From Rhizobiales bacterium Ga0077525 (lineage in GTDB: Bacteria > Pseudomonadota > Alphaproteobacteria > Rhizobiales > Xanthobacteraceae): a stretch of DNA of 64,000 bases. Location: the NCBI GenBank assembly GCA_001464835.1, contig LNDS01000015.1, positions 62,001 to 126,000 of the forward strand, given 5' to 3'. Made by a program: the position numbers and the translations under genes. This document shows positions 17,250 to 25,917 of this stretch, one piece after another; within the stretch, counting starts at the first letter, position 1; every line of letters begins with the position of its first letter. The notes beneath the pieces were generated by a model. It made no database searches and was not told where the DNA came from. It worked only from the letters and a program-made list of their open reading frames with translations.

Positions 17250-18290
17250 TTGCAGCAAGATACCGCACCGGCCCTGATGGCCGGGACGACCGATGCGCGC
17301 GCTTGGACCCAACGTCTGCTGCGCTACCGTGAACCGAGCAATTGGCGCAGCCTTGTCGAAATCGGCATCAGTGTATTGCCGCTGGCTGCGCTGTGGGTGA
17401 CGATGTGGCTGTCGTATCGCTATGGTTTCTGGTGGGTGACACTGCTGCTGTCGATTCCGGCCGCCGGTTTTCTGGTGCGCCTGTTCATGATTCAGCATGA
17501 TTGCGGCCATGGCTCGTTTTTTCGCCATCGCTTCCTCAACGACTGGACCGGCCGCGCTCTCGGCGTGCTGACCTTTACGCCGTACGATTTCTGGCGCCGC
17601 AGCCATGCCATCCACCATGCTACCGCCGGCAATCTCGAACGCCGCGGCATCGGCGACATTGATACGCTGACGGTGAACGAATATCTGGCGCTGTCGCGCT
17701 GGGGCCGCTTCAAGTACTGGCTCTATCGCAATCCGGTGGTGATGTTCGGCATCGGCCCGGCCTACATGTTCATCATCCAGCATCGGCTGCCGGTTGGCAT
17801 GATGCGCGCCGGCTGGACGCCGTGGTTGAGCACGCAGTTCACCAACGTGGCTGTTGCGGTCATCGCCGGATTGCTGATCTGGCAGATCGGCATCGGCGCT
17901 TTTCTGCTGGTGCATCTGCCGATCACGATTCTGGCGGCGACCATGGGTGTTTGGCTGTTCTATGTGCAGCACCAGTTCGAGCACACGTTGTGGGAAGACA
18001 ATCGAACGTGGAATCTGCACGAGGTCGCGCTGCATGGCAGCTCCTATTACGTGCTGCCGGGCGTGCTGCGCTGGTTCACCGCCAATATCGGCATCCATCA
18101 TGTGCATCATCTGTGCAGCCGCATTCCGTATTACCGGCTGGGCCGCGTGCTCAAGGAAAATCCCGAACTTGGCGCCATCGGCCGCGTCACCCTATGGGAC
18201 AGCGTCAAGGCCGTGCGCCTGGTGCTGTGGGACGAAGGCGCCAAACGCTTGATCTCTTTTAGCGAGTTGCGGCGGATGCAGCGGGCGTAG
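17250..18290 (+). CDS. Membrane fatty acid desaturase
   Basis: A 346-residue integral-membrane di-iron desaturase. The three histidine boxes are HDCGH (83-87), HAIHH (119-123) and HHVHH (283-287), with an additional HQFEH at 241-245. Hydrophobic spans at about 40-80 and 195-235 flank them. It would introduce a double bond into a membrane acyl chain or act on a related lipid, and needs ferredoxin or a similar donor. The start is set as TTG 17250 because AAGGA lies seven bases upstream; ATG 17277 is the alternative. It stands alone, divergent from the trio and convergent to the SDR gene. Confidence 0.88.
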   Translation: MQQDTAPALMAGTTDARAWTQRLLRYREPSNWRSLVEIGISVLPLAALWVTMWLSYRYGFWWVTLLLSIPAAGFLVRLFMIQHDCGHGSFFRHRFLNDWTGRALGVLTFTPYDFWRRSHAIHHATAGNLERRGIGDIDTLTVNEYLALSRWGRFKYWLYRNPVVMFGIGPAYMFIIQHRLPVGMMRAGWTPWLSTQFTNVAVAVIAGLLIWQIGIGAFLLVHLPITILAATMGVWLFYVQHQFEHTLWEDNRTWNLHEVALHGSSYYVLPGVLRWFTANIGIHHVHHLCSRIPYYRLGRVLKENPELGAIGRVTLWDSVKAVRLVLWDEGAKRLISFSELRRMQRA

Positions 18291-18293
18291 TTT

Positions 18294-18324
18294 CTTCCCT
18301 CCCACTATCAGGGGGAGGGAACGG
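18294..18324. terminator. Hairpin between convergent genes, possible bidirectional terminator
   Basis: Just after the desaturase stop, TTCCCTCCC and GGGGGAGGGAA form a 9-base stem around a short CTATCA-type loop. There is no T-run, so factor-independent termination is uncertain; the sequence also resembles the arm of repeat family A. Confidence 0.4.
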
Positions 18325-18341
18325 CAACCGCGCGACTTATC

Positions 18342-19130
18342 TCACGACCCCGTCACGCCACCATCCAAATTCAAGCTCTGCCCCGTCACGAAGCTCGATG
18401 CTTCCGACGCCAGAAACAACGCCGCGCCTACCAGATCCTGCGGCACCGACGGGCGCGGAATGGATTGCGACGCGACGATGCGGACCTTCTGTTCCGGCGT
18501 CACCGTCTTGCGCTCGATTTCGGTGAAGGTCGCGCCCGGCAGAATGGCATTGACGGTGATGTTGTCGGGGCCGAGTTCGCGCGCCATCGACAGGCTCATG
18601 CCCATGAGCGCCGATTTGGTCGCGATGTAATGCAGGTAGTTCGGCCGGCCGAGCCGCACCGCGCCGGAAGCAATGTTGATGATGCGGCCCCATTTGGCCT
18701 TGCGCATCGCCGGCAGCACGGCGCGTGCGCACAAAAACGGGCCGGTGAGGTTGACCTTCAGCACCTGCTCCCATTCCTCCAGCGGAATCTGGTCGAAGGG
18801 GCGCATTTCCAGCGTCGAGAAAATGCCCGCATTGTTGATCAGAACGTCGATGCGGCCATATTCGCCGGTGGCCAGTTCGACCATTTCCTTGATCGAGGCT
18901 TCGTCCGAAACGTCGGTGGGGACCGCCAGCGCCTGGCCGCCGGCCTGCATCACTTCTGCCGAAACCGAAGCGGCTTTTTCCTCATTGCGCTCGGCAATGA
19001 CGACGCGCGCGCCTGCCAGTCCAAATGCCTTGGCGAAAACGCGGCCGATGCCTTGTCCGGCGCCGGTGATGATGACGACGCGATCCTTCAGCGACGGAAA
19101 CACGATGTTCTGCAGGCCTTGATCGCTCAT
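18342..19130 (-). CDS. Short-chain dehydrogenase/reductase
   Basis: A 262-residue classical SDR. The cofactor motif TGAGQGIG is at 22-29, NNAG at 99-102, and the catalytic Ser 155, Tyr 168 and Lys 172 are all present (IASGAV and YIATK). The acidic/NAD-or-NADP choice follows from ERNEEK after strand 2, which suggests NAD-type binding only weakly. ATG 19130 is preferred to GTG 19142. It follows the phytoene-dehydrogenase-like flavoprotein gene on the same strand after a family D repeat. Substrate unknown; the neighbouring flavoprotein and Liv importer suggest a catabolic step. Confidence 0.87.
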   Translation of the reverse strand: MSDQGLQNIVFPSLKDRVVIITGAGQGIGRVFAKAFGLAGARVVIAERNEEKAASVSAEVMQAGGQALAVPTDVSDEASIKEMVELATGEYGRIDVLINNAGIFSTLEMRPFDQIPLEEWEQVLKVNLTGPFLCARAVLPAMRKAKWGRIINIASGAVRLGRPNYLHYIATKSALMGMSLSMARELGPDNITVNAILPGATFTEIERKTVTPEQKVRIVASQSIPRPSVPQDLVGAALFLASEASSFVTGQSLNLDGGVTGS

Positions 19131-19149
19131 TTTATTTCTCACTTTATTC

Positions 19150-19256
19150 TGTCATTCCGGGGCGCCGCGAAGCGGCGAGCCCGAATCCAGATATTGAACT
19201 CCGAACGACTTGTCTGGATTCCGGTCCGCTCACTTTGTTCGCGCCCCGGAATGACG
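19150..19256. repeat. Palindromic intergenic repeat (family D)
   Basis: GTCATTCCGGGGCGC at the left pairs with GCGCCCCGGAATGAC at the right, and CGAATCCAGA pairs with TCTGGATTCCG in the middle. The element occupies the gap between the SDR gene and the flavoprotein gene. It has the form of the common alphaproteobacterial intergenic palindromes. Confidence 0.8.
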
Positions 19257-19261
19257 GATGA

Positions 19262-20911
19262 CTATTTCTCATTCTTTGCGAGTGTGTCGAGCGCCTGCCG
19301 CGCATTCCAGGGCTTCCACCACGGCTTGATGCCGAGTTCTTCGGCGATGATGCCGGCAGTAATATAACCGGACCCGCCGGAGATGCCGCCGCCGGGATGG
19401 CTGGCGGAGCCGGCAGTGTACAGGTTCGGGATCGGCGAGCGATAGCCGAAGTGATTGTACATCACCTGCTCGGCATTGAACGCGCCCATGAAGATGTCAC
19501 CGCCGCGCATGTTGACCAGTTCTTCGGTGTATTCGCGCCCGGTGTAAATGCAGCGGCCGATGATATTGTCGTCGTTCATGTTCGGGCAGTAGCGCGCGAA
19601 GGTTTCCTCGATTTTGTCGGAGAATTCTTCCTTGAAATTCTCGTAGCTCTGCCCGTTCAGCTCGGGGTTCAAAGGCATCACATGCCAGGCATAGGTCGTG
19701 TGCTTGCCGGGCGGCGCTTGCGTCGGGTCGAGCAGGCTTAAAGGTCCTGAGCCGAATTGCACCAGCTTCGGCACCCGGCCGGCCTTGGTGTCCTCATGCG
19801 CTTCGAACAGATCTTCCATCGTCTCGGCGCCGAGCGACCACTTCATCGCGCGGTTGATGTTGGGGTCGAATGTCTCGGCGGCAAAGCGCGGGCTTTCGTG
19901 GAGCGCCCAGTGTACGCCGAACAGGCTCCAGGCGGTGTACTGGAATTTGTCGAGCTTGCTGAGGAAAGGCGCCGGTAGTTGCGCGCGGCCCACGAGCTTC
20001 TCGAAAGTCTGGTGCACATCGAGCGTCGAGGCGACGAACTGCCGCGCCCGCACGGTCCGGCCATCGGCCAATTCGATGCCGGTCGCCTTGCCGTTCTCGA
20101 TGACGATCTTGTCGATGTTCACCTGCGGCTGGAAATGGCCGCCATTGGCGATGAAGCTCTCCATCAGCCCGCGCGCCAGGTTGAACGAGCCGCCTTCGCA
20201 GAGCTGGTAGCCGCTCTCCAGATCGAAGGCGCGGATCAGCGAGCCCATCGGTGACGTTTTCGAGGTGGTGTCGACCAGCCAGGTACCGAACAGCGACACC
20301 TTGAACAAGAACAGCAACTGGACGTGTTCGTTTTCGAAAAGCTCGCGCACCAGATCGAGCGGCTGATGCGCGGCGACGCGCAGGAATTCGCGGCCGTCGG
20401 CGGTCTGCTTGAGCAGGGCTTCGCGCTCGGCCTGCGGCAGCGGTTCGGAAAAGCGCTCCGGCATGAAAATATCGCGGGTGATGCGCTCGGCGCGCAGATT
20501 CCACTCGCGAAATGTCTGGGCGTCCTTTTTGGAGAAGCGCGCGATATTGGCGCAGGATTCTTCCAAGTCGCGGCCGAGCACCAGCGCGGTGCCGTCATTG
20601 TGCGCCTGGCCAAATTCGTAGCGCGGCGTGATGTAATTGACGGTGGTGCCCAGCTCCAAGTCCTTGAACCAGGGCGTTTCGCTGATGTGGAAGTGATTGA
20701 TCGAGTGCAGGTTGTGGTAAAAGCCCGGCTCGGTCATTTCACGTGTGCACAGGCCGCCGCCATAAGTCAGCCGCCGCTCGACCAGCAGGATGTCGAGCCC
20801 GGCCTTGGCCAGATAGCTGCCGAGGATCAGGCCGTGGTGGCCGGCGCCTATAATGATGCCGTCATAGGTCTTGTCGAGCGCATGCATCGTTTTCTGGATC
20901 GCTTTGGTCAC
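19262..20911 (-). CDS. FAD-dependent oxidoreductase, phytoene dehydrogenase/PYROXD2-like
   Basis: A 549-residue flavoprotein of the CrtI/amine oxidase superfamily. The dinucleotide-binding motif is IIIGAGHHGLILGSYLAKAG near the N-terminus, followed by ERR at the end of the second strand and a C-terminal FAD-binding block with GSASHPGGGISGGSGY. It is of the PYROXD2-like (carotenoid-independent) subgroup and no carotenoid biosynthesis gene is nearby. The start is set as GTG 20911 with GAGGA eight bases upstream; TTG 20926 and ATG 20887 are alternatives. Divergent from the second Liv operon, it may act on a compound that importer brings in. Confidence 0.8.
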   Translation of the reverse strand: MTKAIQKTMHALDKTYDGIIIGAGHHGLILGSYLAKAGLDILLVERRLTYGGGLCTREMTEPGFYHNLHSINHFHISETPWFKDLELGTTVNYITPRYEFGQAHNDGTALVLGRDLEESCANIARFSKKDAQTFREWNLRAERITRDIFMPERFSEPLPQAEREALLKQTADGREFLRVAAHQPLDLVRELFENEHVQLLFLFKVSLFGTWLVDTTSKTSPMGSLIRAFDLESGYQLCEGGSFNLARGLMESFIANGGHFQPQVNIDKIVIENGKATGIELADGRTVRARQFVASTLDVHQTFEKLVGRAQLPAPFLSKLDKFQYTAWSLFGVHWALHESPRFAAETFDPNINRAMKWSLGAETMEDLFEAHEDTKAGRVPKLVQFGSGPLSLLDPTQAPPGKHTTYAWHVMPLNPELNGQSYENFKEEFSDKIEETFARYCPNMNDDNIIGRCIYTGREYTEELVNMRGGDIFMGAFNAEQVMYNHFGYRSPIPNLYTAGSASHPGGGISGGSGYITAGIIAEELGIKPWWKPWNARQALDTLAKNEK

Positions 20912-21138
20912 GGGACATTTCCTCAAGAATTATAATTCGCCTCGCCCGGCGTTGCGATGGAGAGTGCCGGGACCGGCCCGATGCGGTCAATGGCCGCCGG
21001 CGCATGGCTTCGCACGGCCAGCGCCGGGCTCGACCGGTCAGGGTTGCGGCGTCATTGCCATAGACCTTTTGGCTGCAATCCCGGTACATTGAAGGCTCGA
21101 AGCAATGGGGCCGAACGGCCCCTTCTGGGAGGATGACC

Positions 21139-22320
21139 ATGCAAAAGACTTTACTTGCCGCGAGCGCGGCGCTGCTGCTCGCCGTCAGCCCGGCGGTATC
21201 GCCGGCCTTTGCGCAACAGAAAAGCGTCAAGATCGGTTTCGTCTCGACCTTCAGCGGTCCGGTCGCGTCGATCGGCGACGATATGCGCAACGCCTTCGAA
21301 CTCGCCCTCGACCATATGGGCCGCAAAATGGGCGGCCTGCCGGTCGAAGTGATTTATGAAGACGACACGCTTAAGCCGGAAGTCGGCAAACAAAAGGCCG
21401 AAAAGCTGGTGGAAAGCGACAAGGTCGATTTCGTGTCCGGCTTCATCTGGTCGAACGTTGTGTACGCATCGTACAAGCCGATCGTTGACGCCAAGACTTT
21501 CCTCGTCATCGCCAATGCCGGCGAGACGCGGCTTGCCGGCGAGAACTGCTCGCCGTTCATTTTCTCGACGGCCTGGACCAACGACCAGAACCCGATCGCG
21601 GTCGCCGATTACATGAACCAGAAGGGCGTCAAGTCGGTCTATCTGATCGGACCGAACTACGCCGCCGGCAAGGAAAATCTCGCCGGCTTCAAGTCGGCCT
21701 TCAAGGGCCAGGTGATTGGCGAGGATTACACGACCTGGCCTTCGCAGCTCGACTTCTCGGCGGAACTGGCAAAGGCGAAGGCGTCCAAGGCGGAAGCCGT
21801 TTACATGTTCTATCCGGGCGCGGCCGGCGTGCAGTTCCTCAACCAATATGCGCAGGCCGGGCTCAAAGGTTCGATCCCGCTGTACACCACGTTCTCGATC
21901 GACTCGCTCAGCCTGCCGCGCCAAAAGGACGCCGCTCTCGGCGTCATCAGCGCGTTGCAGTGGGCCGCCGATCTTCCCAACGACGCCAACAAGAAATTCG
22001 TCGACGACTTCAAGAAGAAGTTCGGCTCCGAGCCCTCGTTCTACGCCGCGCAGAGCTACGACGCGGCCATGCTGATCGGCTCGGCCGTTGCCGGCGTGAA
22101 GGGAAACCTGAGCGACAAGGCGGCGGTGCAGAAGGCGCTCGAAAAGGCGGACTTCAAATCGGTCCGCGGTGACTTCAAGTTCGGCAGCAACCACTATCCG
22201 ACGCAGAATTTCTATATGCAGGAAGTGGTCAAGGTCGGCGATAACTACACCCAGAAGACCATCGCCACCGCCGAAAAGAATGTGCCGAATCCGCACGCGG
22301 CGAAGTGCTCGATGAAGTAA
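21139..22320 (+). CDS. Branched-chain amino acid-type ABC transporter substrate-binding protein
   Basis: A 393-residue periplasmic binding protein with a signal peptide cut near residue 25 (AFA then QQKSVKIGF). The mature part has the type I binding-protein pattern of the Liv group: FSGPVASIGDDMRNAFELAL, then YEDDTLKPEVGKQKAEKLV. Ligand unknown; this subgroup includes many aromatic-acid and carboxylate binders. GGGAGG lies six bases before ATG 21139, so that start is preferred to ATG 21133. It heads the second Liv operon and is separated from livH by a strong stem-loop. Confidence 0.92.
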   Translation: MQKTLLAASAALLLAVSPAVSPAFAQQKSVKIGFVSTFSGPVASIGDDMRNAFELALDHMGRKMGGLPVEVIYEDDTLKPEVGKQKAEKLVESDKVDFVSGFIWSNVVYASYKPIVDAKTFLVIANAGETRLAGENCSPFIFSTAWTNDQNPIAVADYMNQKGVKSVYLIGPNYAAGKENLAGFKSAFKGQVIGEDYTTWPSQLDFSAELAKAKASKAEAVYMFYPGAAGVQFLNQYAQAGLKGSIPLYTTFSIDSLSLPRQKDAALGVISALQWAADLPNDANKKFVDDFKKKFGSEPSFYAAQSYDAAMLIGSAVAGVKGNLSDKAAVQKALEKADFKSVRGDFKFGSNHYPTQNFYMQEVVKVGDNYTQKTIATAEKNVPNPHAAKCSMK

Positions 22321-22336
22321 ATTCTGCCAGAATGCG

Positions 22337-22364
22337 AATGGCGGCAGCCTCGGCTGCCGCCATT
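22337..22364 (+). promoter_or_regulatory. Intercistronic stem-loop between the binding-protein gene and livH
   Basis: AATGGCGGCAGCC and GGCTGCCGCCATT are perfect 13-base complements separated by only TC. It begins 17 bases after the binding-protein stop and ends 41 bases before livH. No uniform T-run follows, so it is likely an RNA-processing or stability hairpin that lets the binding protein be made in excess of the membrane subunits, as known for other periplasmic-binding-protein operons. Confidence 0.7.
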
Positions 22365-22405
22365 TGCTTGCGTTTTGCGGGGCCGATTTTTCCTTCGGGG
22401 AGACG

Positions 22406-23323
22406 ATGACGCTTTTTATCGAGCAATGCCTGAACGGCTTGCAGTTCGGTCTGCTGCTGTTCCTGCTGGCGGCGGGCCTGACGCTGGTGTTCGGCATCAT
22501 GGATCTGGTCAACCTGGCGCATGGCTCGCTTTATATGCTGGGCGCTTATTTCGCCGCGACCTTCGCCGCCTGGACCGGCAGCTTCGTCTTTGGCGCGGTG
22601 CTGGCCATCGTCGCCACGCTTCTGGTCGGCATGGCGCTGGAGGTGATCGCCATGCGGCGGCTCTATGGCCGCGACCATCTCGACCACGTCCTTGGCACTT
22701 TCGGCCTCATTCTCTTCTTTGACGAGGCCGTCCGGCTGATCTGGGGGGCGGGCGGCCTCAGCCTGCCGGTGCCGGCCTGGCTCAACCGGTCGATCGAAAT
22801 CCTGCCGGGCGTTCAGTATTCGGCCTATCGCTTTGCCATCATCATCGTGACTTTGGCGGTCGCCGCGTTTCTTTACATCCTCGTCATGCGCACGCGCGTC
22901 GGCATGCTGATCCGCGCCGGCGCCTCGAACCGCGAAATGGTCGGTGCGCTCGGCGTCAATATCAAGCTGCTCTATACTTTGGTCTTCGGCCTCGGCGCGG
23001 CGCTCGCCGGCCTGGCCGGCATGATTCAGGCGCCGATCCTGACGGTGCAGATCGGCATGGGCGAGAATATCCTCATTCTCGCTTTTGTCATCACGGTGAT
23101 CGGCGGCATCGGCTCGATCCGCGGCGCTTTTGTCGCGGCGCTTCTGGTCGGATTTATCGATACCCTCGGCCGCGCGTTCTTTCCGCAAATCCTCGTCGAA
23201 CTGCTCGGCCGGCAGGCCGGCTCGACCGCCGCACCAGCTTTGTCCTCGATGATGATTTACATCCTGATGGCGGTGATCCTGATCGTGAAGCCGCAAGGGC
23301 TGTTCTCGGCGAATTCCCGATGA
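22406..23323 (+). CDS. livH: LivH-type ABC transporter permease
   Basis: A 305-residue inner-membrane permease. LVNLAHGSLYMLGAYFA occurs near residues 33-49 and the coupling-loop segment NREMVGALGVN later, both standard for LivH. About eight hydrophobic spans are visible. ATG 22406 has GGGGAGA just upstream; a longer frame from 22364 has no ribosome site. The stop overlaps livM by ATGA. Confidence 0.92.
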   Translation: MTLFIEQCLNGLQFGLLLFLLAAGLTLVFGIMDLVNLAHGSLYMLGAYFAATFAAWTGSFVFGAVLAIVATLLVGMALEVIAMRRLYGRDHLDHVLGTFGLILFFDEAVRLIWGAGGLSLPVPAWLNRSIEILPGVQYSAYRFAIIIVTLAVAAFLYILVMRTRVGMLIRAGASNREMVGALGVNIKLLYTLVFGLGAALAGLAGMIQAPILTVQIGMGENILILAFVITVIGGIGSIRGAFVAALLVGFIDTLGRAFFPQILVELLGRQAGSTAAPALSSMMIYILMAVILIVKPQGLFSANSR

Positions 23324-24345
23324 CGCGCGCGCTTACGCCCCGCAATCTGGTGACCGCCGCGCTGCTGATCGGCCTGGCGCTGCTGCCGCTGTATGTCGCG
23401 CTGACCGGCGACCGTTTCATGCTGACTTTGTTCACGCGCATCGTCATCCTGGCGATGGCCGCCGTCAGCCTCAATCTCATCCTCGGCTATGGCGGCATGA
23501 TGAGCTTCGGCCATGCCGCCTATCTCGGGCTCGGCGGTTATACGGTCGCCATTCTGAGCTTCGAGGGCGTGCACAGCGGCTTTATTCAGTGGCCGGCGGC
23601 GATCGCCGTCTCGGCGCTGTTTGCGCTCGCGGTCGGCGCGCTGTCGCTACGCACGCGCGGCGTTTATTTCATCATGATCACGCTCGCCTTCGCGCAGATG
23701 GCCTATTATCTCGCCTCCGGCATGGCGCGCTATGGCGGCGACGACGGGCTCTCGCTGGAGGCGCGCAGCACATTCGCCGGTCTCGTCAATCTGTCGAACA
23801 AGACGACGTTCTATTACGTCTGCCTGATTTTACTGTTCGCCAGCATCGTTCTGGTCTGGCGGTTGACCAATTCGCGCTTCGGCATGGTGCTGCAAGGCGT
23901 GCGGTCGAACGAGACGCGCATGGGCGCGATCGGCTATCCGACCTTCCGATACAAGCTGACCGGCTTCGTCATCGCCGGCACTCTGTGCGGCCTTTCCGGC
24001 GCGCTGATCGCCAATCATACCGATTTCGTCAGCCCGTCGATGATGTTCTGGACCCGCTCCGGCGATCTCATCGTCATGGTGGTGCTCGGCGGCATGGGGA
24101 CCTTGTTCGGGCCGGTTTTCGGGGCGCTTGCGCTGTTGTTTCTCGAGCAGTTCCTGCCGGCGCTGATCAGCGCCGCGGTGCGTCCGATCAATCCGGCCGG
24201 CGCCGCCAAGGCCGGCGAATACTGGCAACTCGTGCTCGGACCGTTGCTGCTGTTCGTCGTTCTGTTCGCGCGCGGCGGCATTGACGGCATGCTGCGCTCG
24301 CTGTCGCGGCGCGGCGCAGATGCTGAGAAGGCGCGCCATGACTGA
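23320..24345 (+). CDS. livM: LivM-type ABC transporter permease
   Basis: A 341-residue inner-membrane permease, partner of LivH. GGMMSFGHAAYLGLGGYT near residue 60 and the VVLGGMGTLFGPVFGAL segment near the C-terminus are the LivM hallmarks. The C-terminal tail is basic and cytoplasmic. It overlaps livH at its start by four bases and livG at its end by eight, so the whole operon is translationally linked. Confidence 0.92.
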   Translation: MTRALTPRNLVTAALLIGLALLPLYVALTGDRFMLTLFTRIVILAMAAVSLNLILGYGGMMSFGHAAYLGLGGYTVAILSFEGVHSGFIQWPAAIAVSALFALAVGALSLRTRGVYFIMITLAFAQMAYYLASGMARYGGDDGLSLEARSTFAGLVNLSNKTTFYYVCLILLFASIVLVWRLTNSRFGMVLQGVRSNETRMGAIGYPTFRYKLTGFVIAGTLCGLSGALIANHTDFVSPSMMFWTRSGDLIVMVVLGGMGTLFGPVFGALALLFLEQFLPALISAAVRPINPAGAAKAGEYWQLVLGPLLLFVVLFARGGIDGMLRSLSRRGADAEKARHD

Positions 24346-25105
24346 TGCGCTCCTCAACGTCGAAGGTCTGTCCAAGCGTTTCGGCGGCATCGTCGCCACC
24401 GACGATCTGTCGCTCACAGTGGCGCGCGGCGAATTGCACGCGATCATCGGCCCGAACGGCGCCGGCAAGACTACCTTGATCGCCCAGCTCAGCGGCCAGC
24501 TGCGCTGCGACAGCGGCCGCATTCGATTTGCCGGCGAGGACATTACCGCGCTGCCGCCGCACACGCGCAGCCTCAAGGGACTGGCGCGCTCGTTCCAGAT
24601 CACGTCGCTGTTTCTCGATCTCAGTGTGCTCGACAATGTCGCGCTCGCCGTTCAGGCGCACGCCGGACACTCGTTTCATTTCTGGCGCGATGCACGCACG
24701 GAGGAAGCATTGCGTGCACCCGCCCGCGCCGCGCTGGAGCGTGCCGGCCTGAGCGGCCGCGCCGACAGTCCAGCGGCTGCGTTGAGCCATGGCGAACACC
24801 GGCAGCTTGAACTGGCGATGGCCCTGGCCGGCAATCCCCGCATGCTGCTTCTCGACGAGCCGATGGCGGGCCTTGGCCCGGAAGAATCCGCGCGCATGGT
24901 GGCGAAGCTGCGCGCGCTGAAGAACGACGTGACCATCCTTCTGGTCGAGCACGACATGGAAGCGGTGTTTGCGCTCGCCGACCGCATCACCGTCCTCGTT
25001 TATGGCCGCGTCATCGCCTCCGGCGCCCCGGACGAGATTCGCGCTAACGCACAGGTGCGCGAGGCCTATCTCGGCGATGCCGACAAGGGGAGCGTCCATG
25101 TCTGA
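24338..25105 (+). CDS. livG: LivG-type ABC transporter ATP-binding protein
   Basis: A 255-residue ATPase of the second Liv importer. Walker A GPNGAGKTT is at residues 38-46, the signature reads LSHGEHRQLELAMAL and Walker B MLLLDEP; the switch histidine is in VEHDMEAVF. The ATG at 24338 lies inside the end of livM and was preferred to the longer open frame from 24281, which has no family similarity. Overlaps livF by eight bases. Confidence 0.92.
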   Translation: MTDALLNVEGLSKRFGGIVATDDLSLTVARGELHAIIGPNGAGKTTLIAQLSGQLRCDSGRIRFAGEDITALPPHTRSLKGLARSFQITSLFLDLSVLDNVALAVQAHAGHSFHFWRDARTEEALRAPARAALERAGLSGRADSPAAALSHGEHRQLELAMALAGNPRMLLLDEPMAGLGPEESARMVAKLRALKNDVTILLVEHDMEAVFALADRITVLVYGRVIASGAPDEIRANAQVREAYLGDADKGSVHV

Positions 25106-25805
25106 CGCCATCCTCGAACTCGACGGCATCGAGACCTGTTACGGACTGAGCCAGGTTTTGTTCGGCCTGTCGCTGTCGATCGCGCCCGGCGAGATGGTGA
25201 CGCTGATGGGCCGCAACGGCATGGGCAAGACCACGACGGTGCGTTCGATCATGGGCCTGACGCCGGCGCGCGCCGGCCGCGTGCGGTTTCTCGGCGCGGA
25301 TATTCGCGGCCTGCCGTCCTATCGCGTCGCGCAGCTCGGCATCGGCCTGGTGCCGGAAGGCCGGCAGATTTTCCCGAATTTGAGCGTGCACGAAAATCTG
25401 GTGGCGACCGCGGTGAAGCGCGATGGCGGCGCCTGGACGCTGGAGAAAGTCTACGAGCTTTTCCCGCGGCTGGCCGAGCGCCAAACCAGCATGGGCAATC
25501 AATTGTCCGGCGGCGAGCAGCAGATGCTGGCGATTGGCCGCGCGCTGATGACCAATCCGCGCTTGCTCATTCTCGACGAGGCAACCGAAGGCCTCGCGCC
25601 TTTGGTCCGGCAGGAAATCTGGCGCTGCCTGGCGCGGCTCAAGGCGTCCGGCCTGTCGGTGCTGGTGATCGACAAGAATGTCGATGCGCTGATGAAAATC
25701 GCCGACCGGCATTTCCTGATCGAGCGCGGCCGCGTTGTTTGGTCGGGCGCGTCCGCCGAACTCGCCGCCGCGCCGGACGTGCAGCATCGGTATCTGGGGG
25801 TTTGA
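25098..25805 (+). CDS. livF: LivF-type ABC transporter ATP-binding protein
   Basis: A 235-residue ATPase closing the second Liv operon. Walker A is GRNGMGKTT (38-46), signature LSGGEQQMLAIGRALM and Walker B LLILDEA, where the usual DEP is DEA. The switch region reads VIDKN in place of the common VEQN of LivF; both lack histidine, and here the catalytic-side Glu is kept. It is followed by a family B repeat that separates it from the convergent RND pump gene. Confidence 0.9.
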   Translation: MSDAILELDGIETCYGLSQVLFGLSLSIAPGEMVTLMGRNGMGKTTTVRSIMGLTPARAGRVRFLGADIRGLPSYRVAQLGIGLVPEGRQIFPNLSVHENLVATAVKRDGGAWTLEKVYELFPRLAERQTSMGNQLSGGEQQMLAIGRALMTNPRLLILDEATEGLAPLVRQEIWRCLARLKASGLSVLVIDKNVDALMKIADRHFLIERGRVVWSGASAELAAAPDVQHRYLGV

Positions 25806-25809
25806 ATTT

Positions 25810-25912
25810 GTCGTCCCCGCGAAGGCGGGGACCCATACGTCGGGTACTATCGATAGGGCACGGCGTATGGGTCCCGGCTCGCGCGCCTTTCAGACGCCTG
25901 GCCGGGACGACG
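25810..25912. repeat. Palindromic intergenic repeat (family B), copy 1
   Basis: GTCGTCCCCGCGAAGGCGGG and ACCCATACGTC at the left pair imperfectly with GTATGGGTCCC and GGCCGGGACGACG at the right. It fills the gap between two convergent genes. Further copies lie at 43706-43794 and 50263-50347. Confidence 0.8.
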
Positions 25913-25917
25913 AAAAA

